A stretch of DNA of 64,000 nt from CBDESN01 sp965242495 (GCA_965242495.1 OZ251446.1:3596001-3660000), one strand, 5' to 3'. Counted from the stretch's first letter, positions 25,124-34,663 are shown. A program made the numbers and translations. Notes: a model not told the origin generated them from the letters alone.

Positions 25124-26712
25124 CACGCCGCGCGCGCGCCGTCGCGGAACAGCTTGTAGGCGATGCCGTCGTAGAGCGCGTCGTAGGAGGCGTCGATCAC
25201 GTTGGTCGACACCCCGATCGTGGTCCAGCTGCCATGCCTGCGGTCGGCGCTCTCGATCATCACCCGGGTAACCGCCCCGGTGCCGGCGTCGGGGGTCAGG
25301 ATGCGCACCTTGTAATCGACCAGCCTCATGTCTTCGAGCTGGCCGTAGACCGGCGTCAACACCTTGCGCAGCGCGTTGTCGAGGGCGTTCACCGGGCCGT
25401 TGCCCTCGGCGACGGTCATATGCCGCCGGTCGCCGACGTCGACCTTGACGGTCGCTTCCGACAGCGTGATCAGCTCGCCCCGCGCATTCCAGCGCCGCTC
25501 GTCGATGATGCGGAAGCCGTGCAGCCGGAAGAATTCGGGGACGTCGCCCAGCGCGCGCCGCGCCAGCAGTTCGAAGCTGGCCTCGGCGCCGTCATAGGCG
25601 TAGCCCTCGAACTCCCGCCGCTTCACGTCGTCGAGCAGCCGCGGCAGCTTGGGATGCCCGGAGTCGATCTCGAGGCCGATATCGCGGAAGCGGGCGAGGA
25701 TGTTGGACCGGCCGGCCTGATCCGAGACCACGATCCGGCGCGCGTTGCCGACAAGCTCGGGGGCGACGTGCTCGTAGGTCCTGGGGTCCTTCTCGACCGC
25801 GGAGACGTGCAGCCCGCCCTTATGGGCGAAGGCCGACTCGCCGACATAGGGGGCGTTGCGGGTCGGCGGGCGGTTGAGCCGCTCGTCGAGCAGGCGCGAG
25901 GCGTGGGTGAGCTGGGTGAGATCCCGGACGCCGGTCTCGCAACCCATCTTGAGCATCAGGTTGGGAACGATCGAGATCAGATTGGCGTTGCCGCAGCGTT
26001 CGCCGATGCCGTTCAGGGTCCCCTGCACCTGGCGCGCGCCGGCGCGGACGGCAGCCAGGCTGTTGGCCACGGCGTTCTCGGTGTCGTTGTGGCAGTGGAT
26101 GCCGAGGCGGTCGCCGGGGATGCGGGCGCAGACCTCGCCGACGATGCGCTCGACCTCCGCCGGCAGCGCGCCGCCATTGGTGTCGCACAACACCACCCAG
26201 CGCGCGCCCGCCCGATACGCGGCCTCGATGCAGTCGATGGCGTAGCCGGGGTTGGCCTTGTAGCCGTCGAAGAAATGCTCGGCGTCGAACAGCGGCTCGC
26301 GGCCGGCGGCGCGCAGCTGGCGGATGCTGTCGGCGATCATGTCGACGTTCTCGCCGCGCGGGATGCCGAGCGCCACGTCGACGTGGAAGTCCCAGGTCTT
26401 GCCGACCAGACAGATCGCCGCGGCGCCGCTGTCGAGCAGCGCCGCGAGACCGGGATCGTTGGCGGCGCTGCGACCGGGGCGGCGCGTCATGCCGAAGGCG
26501 GCGACGGTGGCGCGCGCGAGCCGGGGCGGATCGGCGAAGAAGGCGTCGTCGGTCGGGTTCGCCCCGGGCCAGCCGCCCTCGACGTAGTCGATGCCGAGCC
26601 GGTCGAGGGCGCGCGCGACCGCGGCCTTGTCGGCGACCGAGAAGTCCACCCCCTGCGTCTGGGCGCCGTCGCGAAGCGTCGAATCGAACAGGTAGACCCG
26701 CTCGCCGGTCAT
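25123..26712 (-). CDS. cimA: Citramalate synthase
   Basis: This 529-residue protein has the HMGL-like TIM barrel at the N-terminus: LFDSTLRDGAQTQGVDFS with the metal- and substrate-binding RDGxQ, then GIHCHNDTENAVANS and GTLNGIGERCGNANL. The C-terminal LeuA-type regulatory domain begins around residue 390. The specific spacing and the AFAHKGGLHVSAVEKD segment fit the CimA type, which condenses pyruvate and acetyl-CoA to citramalate for isoleucine synthesis, rather than LeuA. It sits in a run of overlapping minus-strand genes (nadE, cysS, cimA, trmJ). Confidence 0.92.
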   Translation of the reverse strand: MTGERVYLFDSTLRDGAQTQGVDFSVADKAAVARALDRLGIDYVEGGWPGANPTDDAFFADPPRLARATVAAFGMTRRPGRSAANDPGLAALLDSGAAAICLVGKTWDFHVDVALGIPRGENVDMIADSIRQLRAAGREPLFDAEHFFDGYKANPGYAIDCIEAAYRAGARWVVLCDTNGGALPAEVERIVGEVCARIPGDRLGIHCHNDTENAVANSLAAVRAGARQVQGTLNGIGERCGNANLISIVPNLMLKMGCETGVRDLTQLTHASRLLDERLNRPPTRNAPYVGESAFAHKGGLHVSAVEKDPRTYEHVAPELVGNARRIVVSDQAGRSNILARFRDIGLEIDSGHPKLPRLLDDVKRREFEGYAYDGAEASFELLARRALGDVPEFFRLHGFRIIDERRWNARGELITLSEATVKVDVGDRRHMTVAEGNGPVNALDNALRKVLTPVYGQLEDMRLVDYKVRILTPDAGTGAVTRVMIESADRRHGSWTTIGVSTNVIDASYDALYDGIAYKLFRDGARAA

Positions 26713-28121
26713 CCCGCGCGCCTCCAGCTGGTGCCCCGGGGGGTGTCCTCCAGCGTCACGCCGTCGCGGGCCAACCGGTCGCGGATGCGGTCGGCCTCGT
26801 CGAAGTCGCGCGCCCGGCGCGCCTCGGCGCGGCGGGCGACCAGCGCGTCGATCTCGCCGGGTTCGAGCGCGCCTTCGCCCGCCCCTTGCTGGAGCCAGCG
26901 TTCCGGATCCTGCCGGAGCAGACCCAACAGCTCCGCCGCGGCCAGCAATTCGGCCCGGCGGCGCGCGCGCCCGGCGGCGGTCGTCTCCTTGTTCAACCGC
27001 GTCGCCAGTTCGTGCAGCGCGGCGATCGCCCTGGGCGTGTTGAGGTCGTCGCACAGGGCGGCCAGGAAGGGCGAGTCGTCGAGCGCCGCCTCCGCCGTCT
27101 CCGCCGGCCCGGAGTCGCGCGCATTGCGCAGGGCGGCGTAGAGCCGGTCGAGGGCGGCCCGGGCGTCGCGCAGCCCCGCCAGCGAGAAATCGAGCGGCTG
27201 GCGGTACTGCGCCGACAGGAGGGCGAAGCGGATCGCCTCGCCCGGCGCCCGGCGCAGCAGGTCGCGCACGGTGACGTAGTTGCCGAGCGACTTGGACATC
27301 TTCTCGCCGTCCACCGTGACGTAGCCGTTATGCACCCAATGGCGCACGAACGGGACGCCGCCATGGGCGCAGACCGACTGCGCGATCTCGTTCTCGTGAT
27401 GGGGGAAGATCAGGTCCTGCCCGCCGCCGTGGACGTCGAGCGTCTCGCCGAGATGGAACTCGCTCATGGCCGAGCATTCGATATGCCAGCCCGGCCGGCC
27501 GCGTCCCCACGGGCTGTCCCAGCCGGGCCGGTCGGGGGCGGACGGCTTCCACAGCACGAAATCGGCCGGGTCGCGCTTGTAGGGCGCGACCTCGACGCGG
27601 GCGCCGGCGATCAGCGCCGCCCGGCCGTGGCGCGACAGCCGGCCGTATGCCGACATGGTCGCGACGGCGAACAGCACGTGCCCCTCGACCGCATAGGCGT
27701 GGCCGGCGCCGATCAGCGTCTCGACCATGGCGATCATCCGGGGCACATGGTCGGTGGCGCGGGGCTCGGCGTCGGGGGGCAGCGCGCCCAGCGCCGCGGC
27801 GTCGTCGTGGAACATGCGGGTGAAGCGGGCGGCGATGGCGGGGACGGGCTCGCCGGCGGCCTCGGCGGCGGCGATGATCTTGTCGTCGATATCGGTGACG
27901 TTGCGGACATAGGTCACGCGCCCGGCACCGTAGAGACGGCGCAGCAGGCGGTAGAGCACGTCGAACACGACGACCGGCCGGGCGTTGCCGATATGGGCCG
28001 CGTCGTAGACGGTGGGTCCGCACACATACATGCGGAGATTGGCCGGATCGAGCGGGGCGAAGGTCGCCTTGCGCCGCCGCATCGTGTCGTAGAGGGCGAG
28101 GGCCGGGCCGGGCCGGGTCAT
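26709..28121 (-). CDS. cysS: Cysteinyl-tRNA synthetase
   Basis: This 470-residue class I synthetase has the HIGH-equivalent HIGNARP near residue 43 and KMSKSLGN near residue 270. Zinc-binding residues are C34 of YVCGPTVYD, with CSAMSEFH and HHENE further on. It charges tRNA-Cys. Both ends overlap neighbours by four bases (ATGA), with nadE upstream and cimA downstream. Confidence 0.97.
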   Translation of the reverse strand: MTRPGPALALYDTMRRRKATFAPLDPANLRMYVCGPTVYDAAHIGNARPVVVFDVLYRLLRRLYGAGRVTYVRNVTDIDDKIIAAAEAAGEPVPAIAARFTRMFHDDAAALGALPPDAEPRATDHVPRMIAMVETLIGAGHAYAVEGHVLFAVATMSAYGRLSRHGRAALIAGARVEVAPYKRDPADFVLWKPSAPDRPGWDSPWGRGRPGWHIECSAMSEFHLGETLDVHGGGQDLIFPHHENEIAQSVCAHGGVPFVRHWVHNGYVTVDGEKMSKSLGNYVTVRDLLRRAPGEAIRFALLSAQYRQPLDFSLAGLRDARAALDRLYAALRNARDSGPAETAEAALDDSPFLAALCDDLNTPRAIAALHELATRLNKETTAAGRARRRAELLAAAELLGLLRQDPERWLQQGAGEGALEPGEIDALVARRAEARRARDFDEADRIRDRLARDGVTLEDTPRGTSWRRAG

Positions 28122-29779
28122 CGCCGGCCTCCGAACGCGTTGACGATCGGGTAGCGGCGGTCGCGGCCGAAGGAGCGGCGGGTGACCTTGACGCCGGGCG
28201 GAGCCTGGCGGCGCTTGTACTCGGCCCCGAGCAACATGGCCCAGACGCGGCGCACGAGCGCCGGATCGTGCCCGGCGGCGACCGTCGCCTCGACCCCCAG
28301 ATCGTCCTCGTTGAGGCTGGTCAGGATGGCGTCGAGCCGGTCGTAGGGCGGCAGCGCGTCCTGGTCGGTCTGGCCGGGGCGGAGTTCGGCCGAGGGCGGC
28401 TTGGCGATGACGCGCTCGGGGATCGGCGCGCCGGCGGGCCCCAGCGCGCCTTGCGGCCGGTCGCCGTTGCGCCACGCCGCGAGGGCGAACACGGTGGTCT
28501 TGTAGATGTCCTTGAGCACCGAGTAGCCGCCGCACATGTCGCCGTAGAGCGTCGCGTAGCCCACCGACATCTCGGACTTGTTGCCGGTCGAGACGACCAT
28601 CGCGCCGGTCTTGTTGGAGAGCGCCATCAGGGTCAGCCCGCGGCTCCGCGCCTGGAGGTTCTCCTCGGTCACGTCGGGCGGCAGGCCGGCGAAGGCCGGG
28701 CCCAGCATCCGGTCGAAGGCGCGCATCGCCGGGTCGATGGCGATCTCGTCGAGGACCACGCCCAACCGGCGCGCCACCTCGGCGGCGTCGTCCAGGCTTT
28801 CCCGCGACGTATACGGCGAGGGCATCATGACGCAGCGGACGCGGCCGGGGCCCAGGGCGTCCGTCGCCACCGCCGCGGTCAGGGCCGAATCGACGCCGCC
28901 CGACAAGCCGACGATCACGCCCGGGAAGCCGCTCTTGCCCACATAGTCGCGGAGGCCCAGCACCATCGCCGCATAGATCGAGGACAGCCCCTCGGGCGGG
29001 GCCGCCCGCCCCGTCGCCCGGCAGGTCCAGCCGTCGCCCGCGCGCCGCCAGTGGGTGGGCGTCACCGCCTCGCGCCAGCAGTCGCTCTGCGCGCGCAGCG
29101 ACGAGTCGCCGTCGAGCGCGAAGGAGGCGCCGTCGAACACCAGCTCGTCCTGGCCGCCCACCTGGTTGACGTAGATCAGCGGCAGCTTCGATTCCGTCAC
29201 CCGGGCCACGGCGCGGTTCATGCGCTCGTCCCACTTGTCCCGCTCGAAGGGCGAGCCGTTGATGACCACCAATATCTCGGCGCCCGACTCGTCGAGGCAC
29301 TCGGTGACTTCCCCGGTCCACATGTCCTCGCAAACCATGACGCCCAGCCGGACGCCGCGGAAGTTGACCGGCCCGGGCAGCGGTCCGCCGTCGAACACCC
29401 GCTTCTCGTCGAAGACGCCGTAGTTGGGCAGGTCATGCTTGCGGCGGACCGCGACGATCCGACCGGCGTCCAGCAACAGGGCGGCGTTGTACAGTCGGCC
29501 GTCCTCGGCCCAGGGCGCGCCGATCAGCAGCCCCGGCCCGCCGTCGGAGGTGTCGCGCGCAAGCGCGCAGACCGCGTCGCGCACCGCCTCCTGGAAGGCG
29601 CGCCGGACCACCAGATCCTCGGGCGGATAGCCCGAGACCAGAAGTTCCGAGCCGACGACCAGATCGGCGCCCTGCGCCGCGGCCTCGTCCCGCGCGGCGC
29701 GGATACGCCCGGCATTGCCGGGCACGTCGCCGACCGTGGGGTTGAGCTGCGACAGGGCGATGTTGAGCGTATCGGTCAT
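28118..29779 (-). CDS. nadE: Glutamine-dependent NAD+ synthetase
   Basis: This 553-residue two-domain enzyme makes NAD+ from nicotinate adenine dinucleotide. The N-terminal nitrilase-type glutaminase domain (1-265) has E45 (GSELLVSGYPPEDL), K in RKHDLPNYGVFDE and C in VMVCEDMW. The C-terminal synthetase domain starts around 285 with the ATP-binding VGLSGGVDSALTA and GNKSEMSVGYATLYGD. Its ATG overlaps the stop of a 40-codon ORF by four bases, so its translation may depend on that small ORF and on the leader upstream. Confidence 0.96.
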   Translation of the reverse strand: MTDTLNIALSQLNPTVGDVPGNAGRIRAARDEAAAQGADLVVGSELLVSGYPPEDLVVRRAFQEAVRDAVCALARDTSDGGPGLLIGAPWAEDGRLYNAALLLDAGRIVAVRRKHDLPNYGVFDEKRVFDGGPLPGPVNFRGVRLGVMVCEDMWTGEVTECLDESGAEILVVINGSPFERDKWDERMNRAVARVTESKLPLIYVNQVGGQDELVFDGASFALDGDSSLRAQSDCWREAVTPTHWRRAGDGWTCRATGRAAPPEGLSSIYAAMVLGLRDYVGKSGFPGVIVGLSGGVDSALTAAVATDALGPGRVRCVMMPSPYTSRESLDDAAEVARRLGVVLDEIAIDPAMRAFDRMLGPAFAGLPPDVTEENLQARSRGLTLMALSNKTGAMVVSTGNKSEMSVGYATLYGDMCGGYSVLKDIYKTTVFALAAWRNGDRPQGALGPAGAPIPERVIAKPPSAELRPGQTDQDALPPYDRLDAILTSLNEDDLGVEATVAAGHDPALVRRVWAMLLGAEYKRRQAPPGVKVTRRSFGRDRRYPIVNAFGGRR

Positions 29780-29898
29780 GAGAAGGAGCGATACCCGACC
29801 GGCCGCGCCGGGGCGCCGATCCGGCGCGGCGAAGGAACGACGCCGGCGCCCGACGCGTCGTCTCGTCCGGGATCTTCGACTGCGGAGAACCGGAACAT
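29776..29898 (-). CDS. Small ORF coupled to nadE
   Basis: This 40-residue peptide starts MFRFSAVED and ends RPVGYRSFS. GGGAGG precedes its ATG at good spacing, and its stop overlaps the nadE start (ATGA), so it is positioned as a translationally coupled leader ORF. Its first residues resemble the peptide after the other leader copy (VSGFSAIED from 9672), suggesting that the element and the beginning of the ORF were duplicated together. No domain is recognisable. Confidence 0.5.
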   Translation of the reverse strand: MFRFSAVEDPGRDDASGAGVVPSPRRIGAPARPVGYRSFS

Positions 29899-29910
29899 GG
29901 GCGCCTCCCA

Positions 29911-30003
29911 AGCGACGAAAAACCCCGCCGGCGGTTCGCCGCGGGGCTCCGGTCGTATCCGCCGGCCGCAGGGGAGCGCAACGCAAAAACTCCCCCGCGT
30001 CAA
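29911..30003 (-). promoter_or_regulatory. Promoter plus attenuator-like leader, copy 2, upstream of nadE
   Basis: Read on the minus strand, TTGACG (29998-30003), 17 bp and TGCGCT (29975-29980) align with the promoter of copy 1 at 9691-9781, though the -10 box is poor. The transcript would carry CGGATACGACCGGAGCCCCG and fold into a CCCCGC/GCGGGG stem capped by a TTCG loop, followed by TTTTT (29918-29922). Thirteen bases later come the ribosome-binding site and the start of the small ORF. The order promoter, terminator, small ORF, nadE suggests control by transcription attenuation. Confidence 0.55.
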
Positions 30004-30064
30004 GTCGAAAATCGCCGGCGCGCGATTCTCCCCGGGTGAGGCCGCTCCCCGGGGGAGATGCGGG

Positions 30065-30946
30065 TCAGGCCAGCCCGCTGGCCCGGGCCTGCTCACGGGC
30101 CACGACCGACCAGTCGCGCTCGCCGTCGCCATGGGCGATCGCGCCGACCAGCCGGTCGCGCCAGGCGTTGCCGCTGGGCAGCGGGACGCCGGCGGCTGCG
30201 CCGGCCTCCTGCGCCAAGTCGGCGTCCTTCAACCCCAGCGTCGCGGTGATGCCGACGCTGTCGTAGTCGTCGTTGGCGATCATCTCGCCGTAGGCCCGGT
30301 AGGCCGGGCAGCCGAACACGCCTCCGGTGAGCACGTCGTGCAGCAGCTTCGCCTCGACCCCGTATTTGCGGACCAGGGCCATGCCCTCGCCGACGGCCTC
30401 GATCGCGCAGCCCAGCACCATGTTGTGGGCGATCTTGATTGCGGCCGCGCCGGTCGGGTCGGCGCCGGCGTCGAACGTCCGCCGGCCCAGCGCCTCGAAC
30501 AGCGGGCGCAGCTGCTCGATCGCCTTGCCGGGCCCGGCGGCGATGAGGTCGAGCTCGCCCGCCGCGGCGCGGTCCGGACGCCCCAGGACGGGAACCGCGC
30601 AATAGGTCCGCCCGGCGGCGGCGTGCGTCCGCGCCAGGGCGCGCGCCACGGCGACGCTGTGGGTGCCCGAAGCCATGTGGATCGCGCCCCGGGGCAGCGA
30701 CTGCACGATCCCGCCTTCGTCCCGGCAGGACTGCCAGATCGCCGTGTCGTCGGCCAGCATGGTGATCACGACGTCCTGGCCCCGACATAGCGTCGCGACC
30801 GACGCCGCGACCCTTGCGCCCCCGGCCTCGAGCGCCTCGGTCTTCTCCCGCGTCCGGTTGTAGACGGTGAGCGCATGCCCGGCGTCGAGAATGCGGCGCG
30901 CCATGCCCTGGCCCATCCGCCCCAACCCGACGAATCCTACCTTCAT
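30065..30946 (-). CDS. NAD(P)-dependent b-hydroxyacid dehydrogenase family protein
   Basis: This 293-residue protein starts with MKVGFVGLGRMGQGMARRIL, the Rossmann fingerprint of the 3-hydroxyisobutyrate dehydrogenase family. The catalytic Lys is in AAAIKIAHNMVLG (about residue 173), and a helical C-terminal domain follows. The substrate-binding DxxVSGG segment is altered to VPVLGRPDRAAAG, closer to glyoxylate/succinic semialdehyde reductase-like members. It is cytosolic and its substrate is unknown. Confidence 0.9.
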   Translation of the reverse strand: MKVGFVGLGRMGQGMARRILDAGHALTVYNRTREKTEALEAGGARVAASVATLCRGQDVVITMLADDTAIWQSCRDEGGIVQSLPRGAIHMASGTHSVAVARALARTHAAAGRTYCAVPVLGRPDRAAAGELDLIAAGPGKAIEQLRPLFEALGRRTFDAGADPTGAAAIKIAHNMVLGCAIEAVGEGMALVRKYGVEAKLLHDVLTGGVFGCPAYRAYGEMIANDDYDSVGITATLGLKDADLAQEAGAAAGVPLPSGNAWRDRLVGAIAHGDGERDWSVVAREQARASGLA

Positions 30947-31121
30947 CGCGTATCCTCCCCGGACGATGGATCGTCGGCGGGACGGGCGTTCATCGGCCCG
31001 CCCCTCCCCCGGTCCACCGGCTCGAATCGCCCGCTTCGAAGATCGTCGCCGGGACCGGCCTCCGGCCCGCAGGCCGGCTCACCCTTGCGGGCGCGCAAGA
31101 TGGGCTTGGGGGGGAGCTTCG

Positions 31122-31796
31122 TCAACGGCCCGCCAGATGGCGGTCGAGGAAGGCGATCGAGCGGGCGTGGGCGAGTTCGGCCGCGGCGGCGTCGTAGCTC
31201 GGCTGCGCCGGGTTGTAGAAGGCGTGGTCCGCCCCCGGATAGACGTGGCAGGGGAGGTCGGGATGGGCGGCGCGGATCTTCTCCACGTCGGCAAGGGGAA
31301 CGACCGAGTCGCGGTCGCCGTAATGGAGGATCGCCGGGCAGCGCGGCGCGAGCCCGCGATGGGCGCAGACGTCGCTGCCATACATGATGACCGCGGCGTC
31401 GAGATCGAGTTCCGCCGCTGCGATCCAGGCCCAGCTGCCGCCGGTGCAAAAGCCGAGCACGGCGACGCGCCCGCAAGGGGCGAGGGCGGCGGCCGCGGCG
31501 GCGACGTCGGCGAGCACGCCGGGCCGGGCGAGGCGTTCGCGCTCGGCATAGCCGGCGGCCCTCCCCCCGGCGTCGTAGCCGAACACCCGGCCCTTTCCCG
31601 ACCGGTCGTACAGGGCGGGCGCCGCCGCGGCGTAGCCGTCGGCGGCGAAGCGGTCGCACACGTCGGCGATATGGGGCGTCACGCCGTAGATGGCGTGCAA
31701 CACCACGACGCCGCCCTTGGGCGCGGCGGCCGGGTCGGCGCGCCAAGCGTCGAGCCGGTGGCCGTCGGCCGCGCGGAGGACGGTCCGCTCCGCCAG
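31122..31796 (-). CDS. Dienelactone hydrolase family protein, probable CTG start
   Basis: This a/b hydrolase has the triad of dienelactone hydrolases: Cys in GFCTGGSWA, Asp in HYGDRDSVVP and His in PGADHAFYN. The first conventional start is a GTG at 31706, but it would cut the conserved N-terminal strands. The frame remains open upstream and encodes RTVLRAADGHRLDAW and PKGGVVVLHAIYG, typical family sequence, back to the stop of the amidohydrolase gene at 31827. A CTG at 31796 is preceded by GGGAGG with five-base spacing, giving 224 residues, the normal family length. I therefore propose a CTG start; a sequence error at this codon is the alternative. Confidence 0.78.
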   Translation of the reverse strand: MAERTVLRAADGHRLDAWRADPAAAPKGGVVVLHAIYGVTPHIADVCDRFAADGYAAAAPALYDRSGKGRVFGYDAGGRAAGYAERERLARPGVLADVAAAAAALAPCGRVAVLGFCTGGSWAWIAAAELDLDAAVIMYGSDVCAHRGLAPRCPAILHYGDRDSVVPLADVEKIRAAHPDLPCHVYPGADHAFYNPAQPSYDAAAAELAHARSIAFLDRHLAGR

Positions 31797-31826
31797 CGAC
31801 GCCTCCCGCGGCCGGGGCCGCCGGCG

Positions 31827-32894
31827 TCAGTTGATGTTGTAGAGCGCCTTGGCGTTCCGTCCCAGCACCTTCGCCTTCACGTCCTCGGCGTATTCGTTGT
31901 TGGCGATGAACTCGGGGACGTCGGCGGTCATGTCCTCCTCGGTGGGTTCGTGCGGGAAATCGGAGGCGTAGATCACGCGGTCCGCGCCCACGGCGTCGAT
32001 GACGTATTTCAGACCCTGCTCGCCCATCTCGCAGGAGACCCAGATGCTCTCGGTGTCGCGGAAGATCTCCGACGGCTTGCGCTTCATGAACTTGCGCACC
32101 GGCACGCCGAAGACCGAGTCGTATTCGTAGTCGAGCCGGTCCATCATGAAGGTGACCCAGGAGCAGCCACCCTCCAGGAAGACGAACTTGAGCTTGGGGA
32201 AGGTCTCGAACACGCCGGAGAACATCATGTCGGTGAGTTGGATCATCAGCGGCACCGGGTGTTCGAGCGTATGCACCTTGACGAAGGGCTTGAGATGGTC
32301 GAGCCCGAACCCTTTGCTGGGCGCGCCGTGCAGGGCGATCACCATGTTCCGGCGCTCGGCTTCCTCGTAGAGCGGGAAGAAGAACTCGTCGCCATAGCCG
32401 CGCTTCCCATGGGTGACGCTCGGCAGCAGGATGGCGGGGAAATTCTTGCGCCGCTCGGCGCAGCGGATCAGCTCCTTCCTGGCCGCATCCATGTCGGTCA
32501 GCGAGACCAGCCCGACGCCGTGCAGCCTGCCGTCCTTCCGCGTGTATTCGGCTTCGAGCCAGTTGTTGTAGGCGGTCGCCACCGCTTCCTGGACCTCGTC
32601 GGTCTGAATCAACCCGAAGGCCAGGGCGGCGGTCGGGTAGAGGACGCTTCCTTCGAGGCCGATGGCGTCCAGCATGTCGCCCCATATCCCGGCGTCGGTG
32701 GACCAGTAGCGGCGATTCTCGTCGCCCTCCTCGATGATGGCGCTGCGCGACCATCCGTCGAGGCTGGGGAACAGCGTCATCCCGTCGAGCCGGCGATTCC
32801 CCTTCCACCTTCCCTCGAAATACTTGTCGAGCTGGGCGTCGGTCTCCAGCACGTGGCCGTCGCCGTCGAAGACCGGAAACGGATATTGCGGCAT
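31827..32894 (-). CDS. Amidohydrolase family protein (amidohydrolase_2 type)
   Basis: This 355-residue TIM-barrel metalloenzyme starts with FPVFDGDGHVLE, the D-x-H metal motif of the amidohydrolase_2 group. IALHGAPSKG supplies the middle His, and VIYASDFPHEP the C-terminal Asp. Relatives are decarboxylases or hydrolases of aromatic and cyclic compounds. The dienelactone hydrolase-like gene follows 30 bp downstream in the same frame and presumably acts in the same pathway. Confidence 0.9.
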   Translation of the reverse strand: MPQYPFPVFDGDGHVLETDAQLDKYFEGRWKGNRRLDGMTLFPSLDGWSRSAIIEEGDENRRYWSTDAGIWGDMLDAIGLEGSVLYPTAALAFGLIQTDEVQEAVATAYNNWLEAEYTRKDGRLHGVGLVSLTDMDAARKELIRCAERRKNFPAILLPSVTHGKRGYGDEFFFPLYEEAERRNMVIALHGAPSKGFGLDHLKPFVKVHTLEHPVPLMIQLTDMMFSGVFETFPKLKFVFLEGGCSWVTFMMDRLDYEYDSVFGVPVRKFMKRKPSEIFRDTESIWVSCEMGEQGLKYVIDAVGADRVIYASDFPHEPTEEDMTADVPEFIANNEYAEDVKAKVLGRNAKALYNIN

Positions 32895-33084
32895 TGGAGG
32901 CTCCCTTCCGCTGGCGTGGTGTCAGGCGAGCCAGAGTGGCACAGACGCGGCCGCTTCGCAAACGATCGACGCCTCGGTGAACGCTCCCAACCGATCCAGG
33001 ATCCTCGCCGCCGCCCGATACTTCGCCAACGCTTGGGAAACGCCGGCGCGCCGCCGGGCGAGCGCGCCATTGACCGACACGACC

Positions 33085-34521
33085 TCAGCGGCGCAGCGCT
33101 GCGACGATATCCGGCATGATCCGATACAGGCGCAGCGCGATGAACGCCGCGCCCTGCTGGTCGGCGAACGCGCCATACGTCAGCGGGCCGACGATCCGCA
33201 AGTGTGGATCTGCGCGTCCGCCGGCGCCGATCGCGCGGCATTCGTCGTCGACGCAGAAGCCGATGCCGACCGGATGGGGCGTAGCGTAACCGCGCGCCGC
33301 CAGAGTCGCCACAAAGAGGTTCGTCGACCGGTCCGGTCGCATGCGCGGTCCGGTGCAGTTCACGATGGCGTCGAAACTTTTCCGATGACGTTCGCCACTG
33401 CCCCTGCGCCGCAGAGTGACCGACAGAACGCTACCGTCGCACGCGGCCGATACGCAGAAAGCCGCCTCGAATGACAATTGCCCGGTGTCCTCGGCCTCGG
33501 CGATGCGCATTTCGATCTGGGGCGGCAGCTGGAAACGGTGGACGTCGTACCAGACCCGCAAATGACGCAGGAACCGGCGCTTCTCCACCAGGGGCAACGC
33601 CGGCCAGAGGTCCCAGACCGAATCCCGCAGATCGCCGAAGGGCTCGAACCAAGCGCCTCCGGCAGCTTCGGCCCGGCGCGCCTCGGACCGCAGCGTCCGC
33701 AGCAGGCTACGCACGGTCGTGTGCCGGCCATGCGCCGCCGTGAACAGGGAAACGGACCGGACAACGCGCCCCATGACGTCCGGCGGAGGGCCAGCAGCCG
33801 CCGCCGGCCGTCGGCGGGGACGCAGGCCATGACGCGAGATTGCCGCGATGGGCCCTTTATGCCCGGATCGCAACAGCACGGCGATCACGTCCGAGGCCGT
33901 TTGCGCCGTACCGAGCAGCAGCACCCTGGCATCGGCCGGAGTCTCGCGGATCCGGGCGGTGTCCCACGGGTCGGCGAAAAACCCGATATGATTGGAGATT
34001 GCACCGTCAAAGGGCGGTGGCGCATGAGGACGATCGTAGCCGACGGCAAGGATCGTCAGCTTGGCCGACAACGTCTGCCCATCATTCAAAGCCAGCCTGT
34101 AGCCATTGGAGGTTTGGCGCGCGGCGAGAACGTGCGATTGAATATGTCGGATTCTCGAGCCGGAAGCATTGCCGTCCATGTGTGCGCGAAGTTGCTCTTC
34201 GACGTAGCGTCCGAAGTCTTCACGTCGCATGTAGATATTGCCGTCCGCGGCTCGCGCCTCGGGATCACGCGCCGGGCCGCCCCGTTCGATATACCAGCCG
34301 GGCAACTGTTCCGGTGCGTCGGGGTAGACGAAATGCACCGGCAGCGGCCCGTTGAGCCGATGATCCGGATCGGCGGTGTCGTAGGCAACACCGCGACCGA
34401 GGCGGTCACGCGGTTCGACGATCGCGATGTCGAGCCGCCGTTCGGCCATGCGCGACAGATGGATCGCGAAGACGGCGCCGGTGAACCCGCCACCGACGAC
34501 GGCGACGTCGACGGCCGTCAC
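33085..34521 (-). CDS. FAD/NAD(P)-binding protein
   Basis: This protein of about 478 residues has the dinucleotide fold VDVAVVGGGFTGAVFAIHL at its N-terminus, DRLGRGVAYDTADPDHRLN, and a second NAD(P)-like segment VLLLGTAQTASDVIAVLL. These identify the FAD-NAD(P)-binding (HI0933/YdhS-like) family, which contains N-hydroxylating or unknown oxidoreductases. I chose GTG 34521 because AGGAGA lies seven bases upstream and the Rossmann strand starts directly after it. The frame is open to an ATG at 34635, but the extra residues look non-conserved. It is at the edge of the lower-GC island. Confidence 0.82.
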   Translation of the reverse strand: MTAVDVAVVGGGFTGAVFAIHLSRMAERRLDIAIVEPRDRLGRGVAYDTADPDHRLNGPLPVHFVYPDAPEQLPGWYIERGGPARDPEARAADGNIYMRREDFGRYVEEQLRAHMDGNASGSRIRHIQSHVLAARQTSNGYRLALNDGQTLSAKLTILAVGYDRPHAPPPFDGAISNHIGFFADPWDTARIRETPADARVLLLGTAQTASDVIAVLLRSGHKGPIAAISRHGLRPRRRPAAAAGPPPDVMGRVVRSVSLFTAAHGRHTTVRSLLRTLRSEARRAEAAGGAWFEPFGDLRDSVWDLWPALPLVEKRRFLRHLRVWYDVHRFQLPPQIEMRIAEAEDTGQLSFEAAFCVSAACDGSVLSVTLRRRGSGERHRKSFDAIVNCTGPRMRPDRSTNLFVATLAARGYATPHPVGIGFCVDDECRAIGAGGRADPHLRIVGPLTYGAFADQQGAAFIALRLYRIMPDIVAALRR

Positions 34522-34663
34522 CGAAGATTCTCCTGGACGGACAAGGCTCCCGCGCCGCACGGAAAGATAATGCGGACCTGCCGATGTTTCGGCGTCGCCC
34601 GGAGAAGCCGTGCGCCGCGTTGAGGATGCCGACATATCTGCATGACGGACAATGAAACGCCGG

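Noticed and set aside
29911..30003. A known NAD+ or other metabolite riboswitch before nadE
   Set aside because: The transcribed leader is only about 50 nt, mostly one terminator stem, and no known aptamer core is recognisable. It is kept as an unclassified attenuator.
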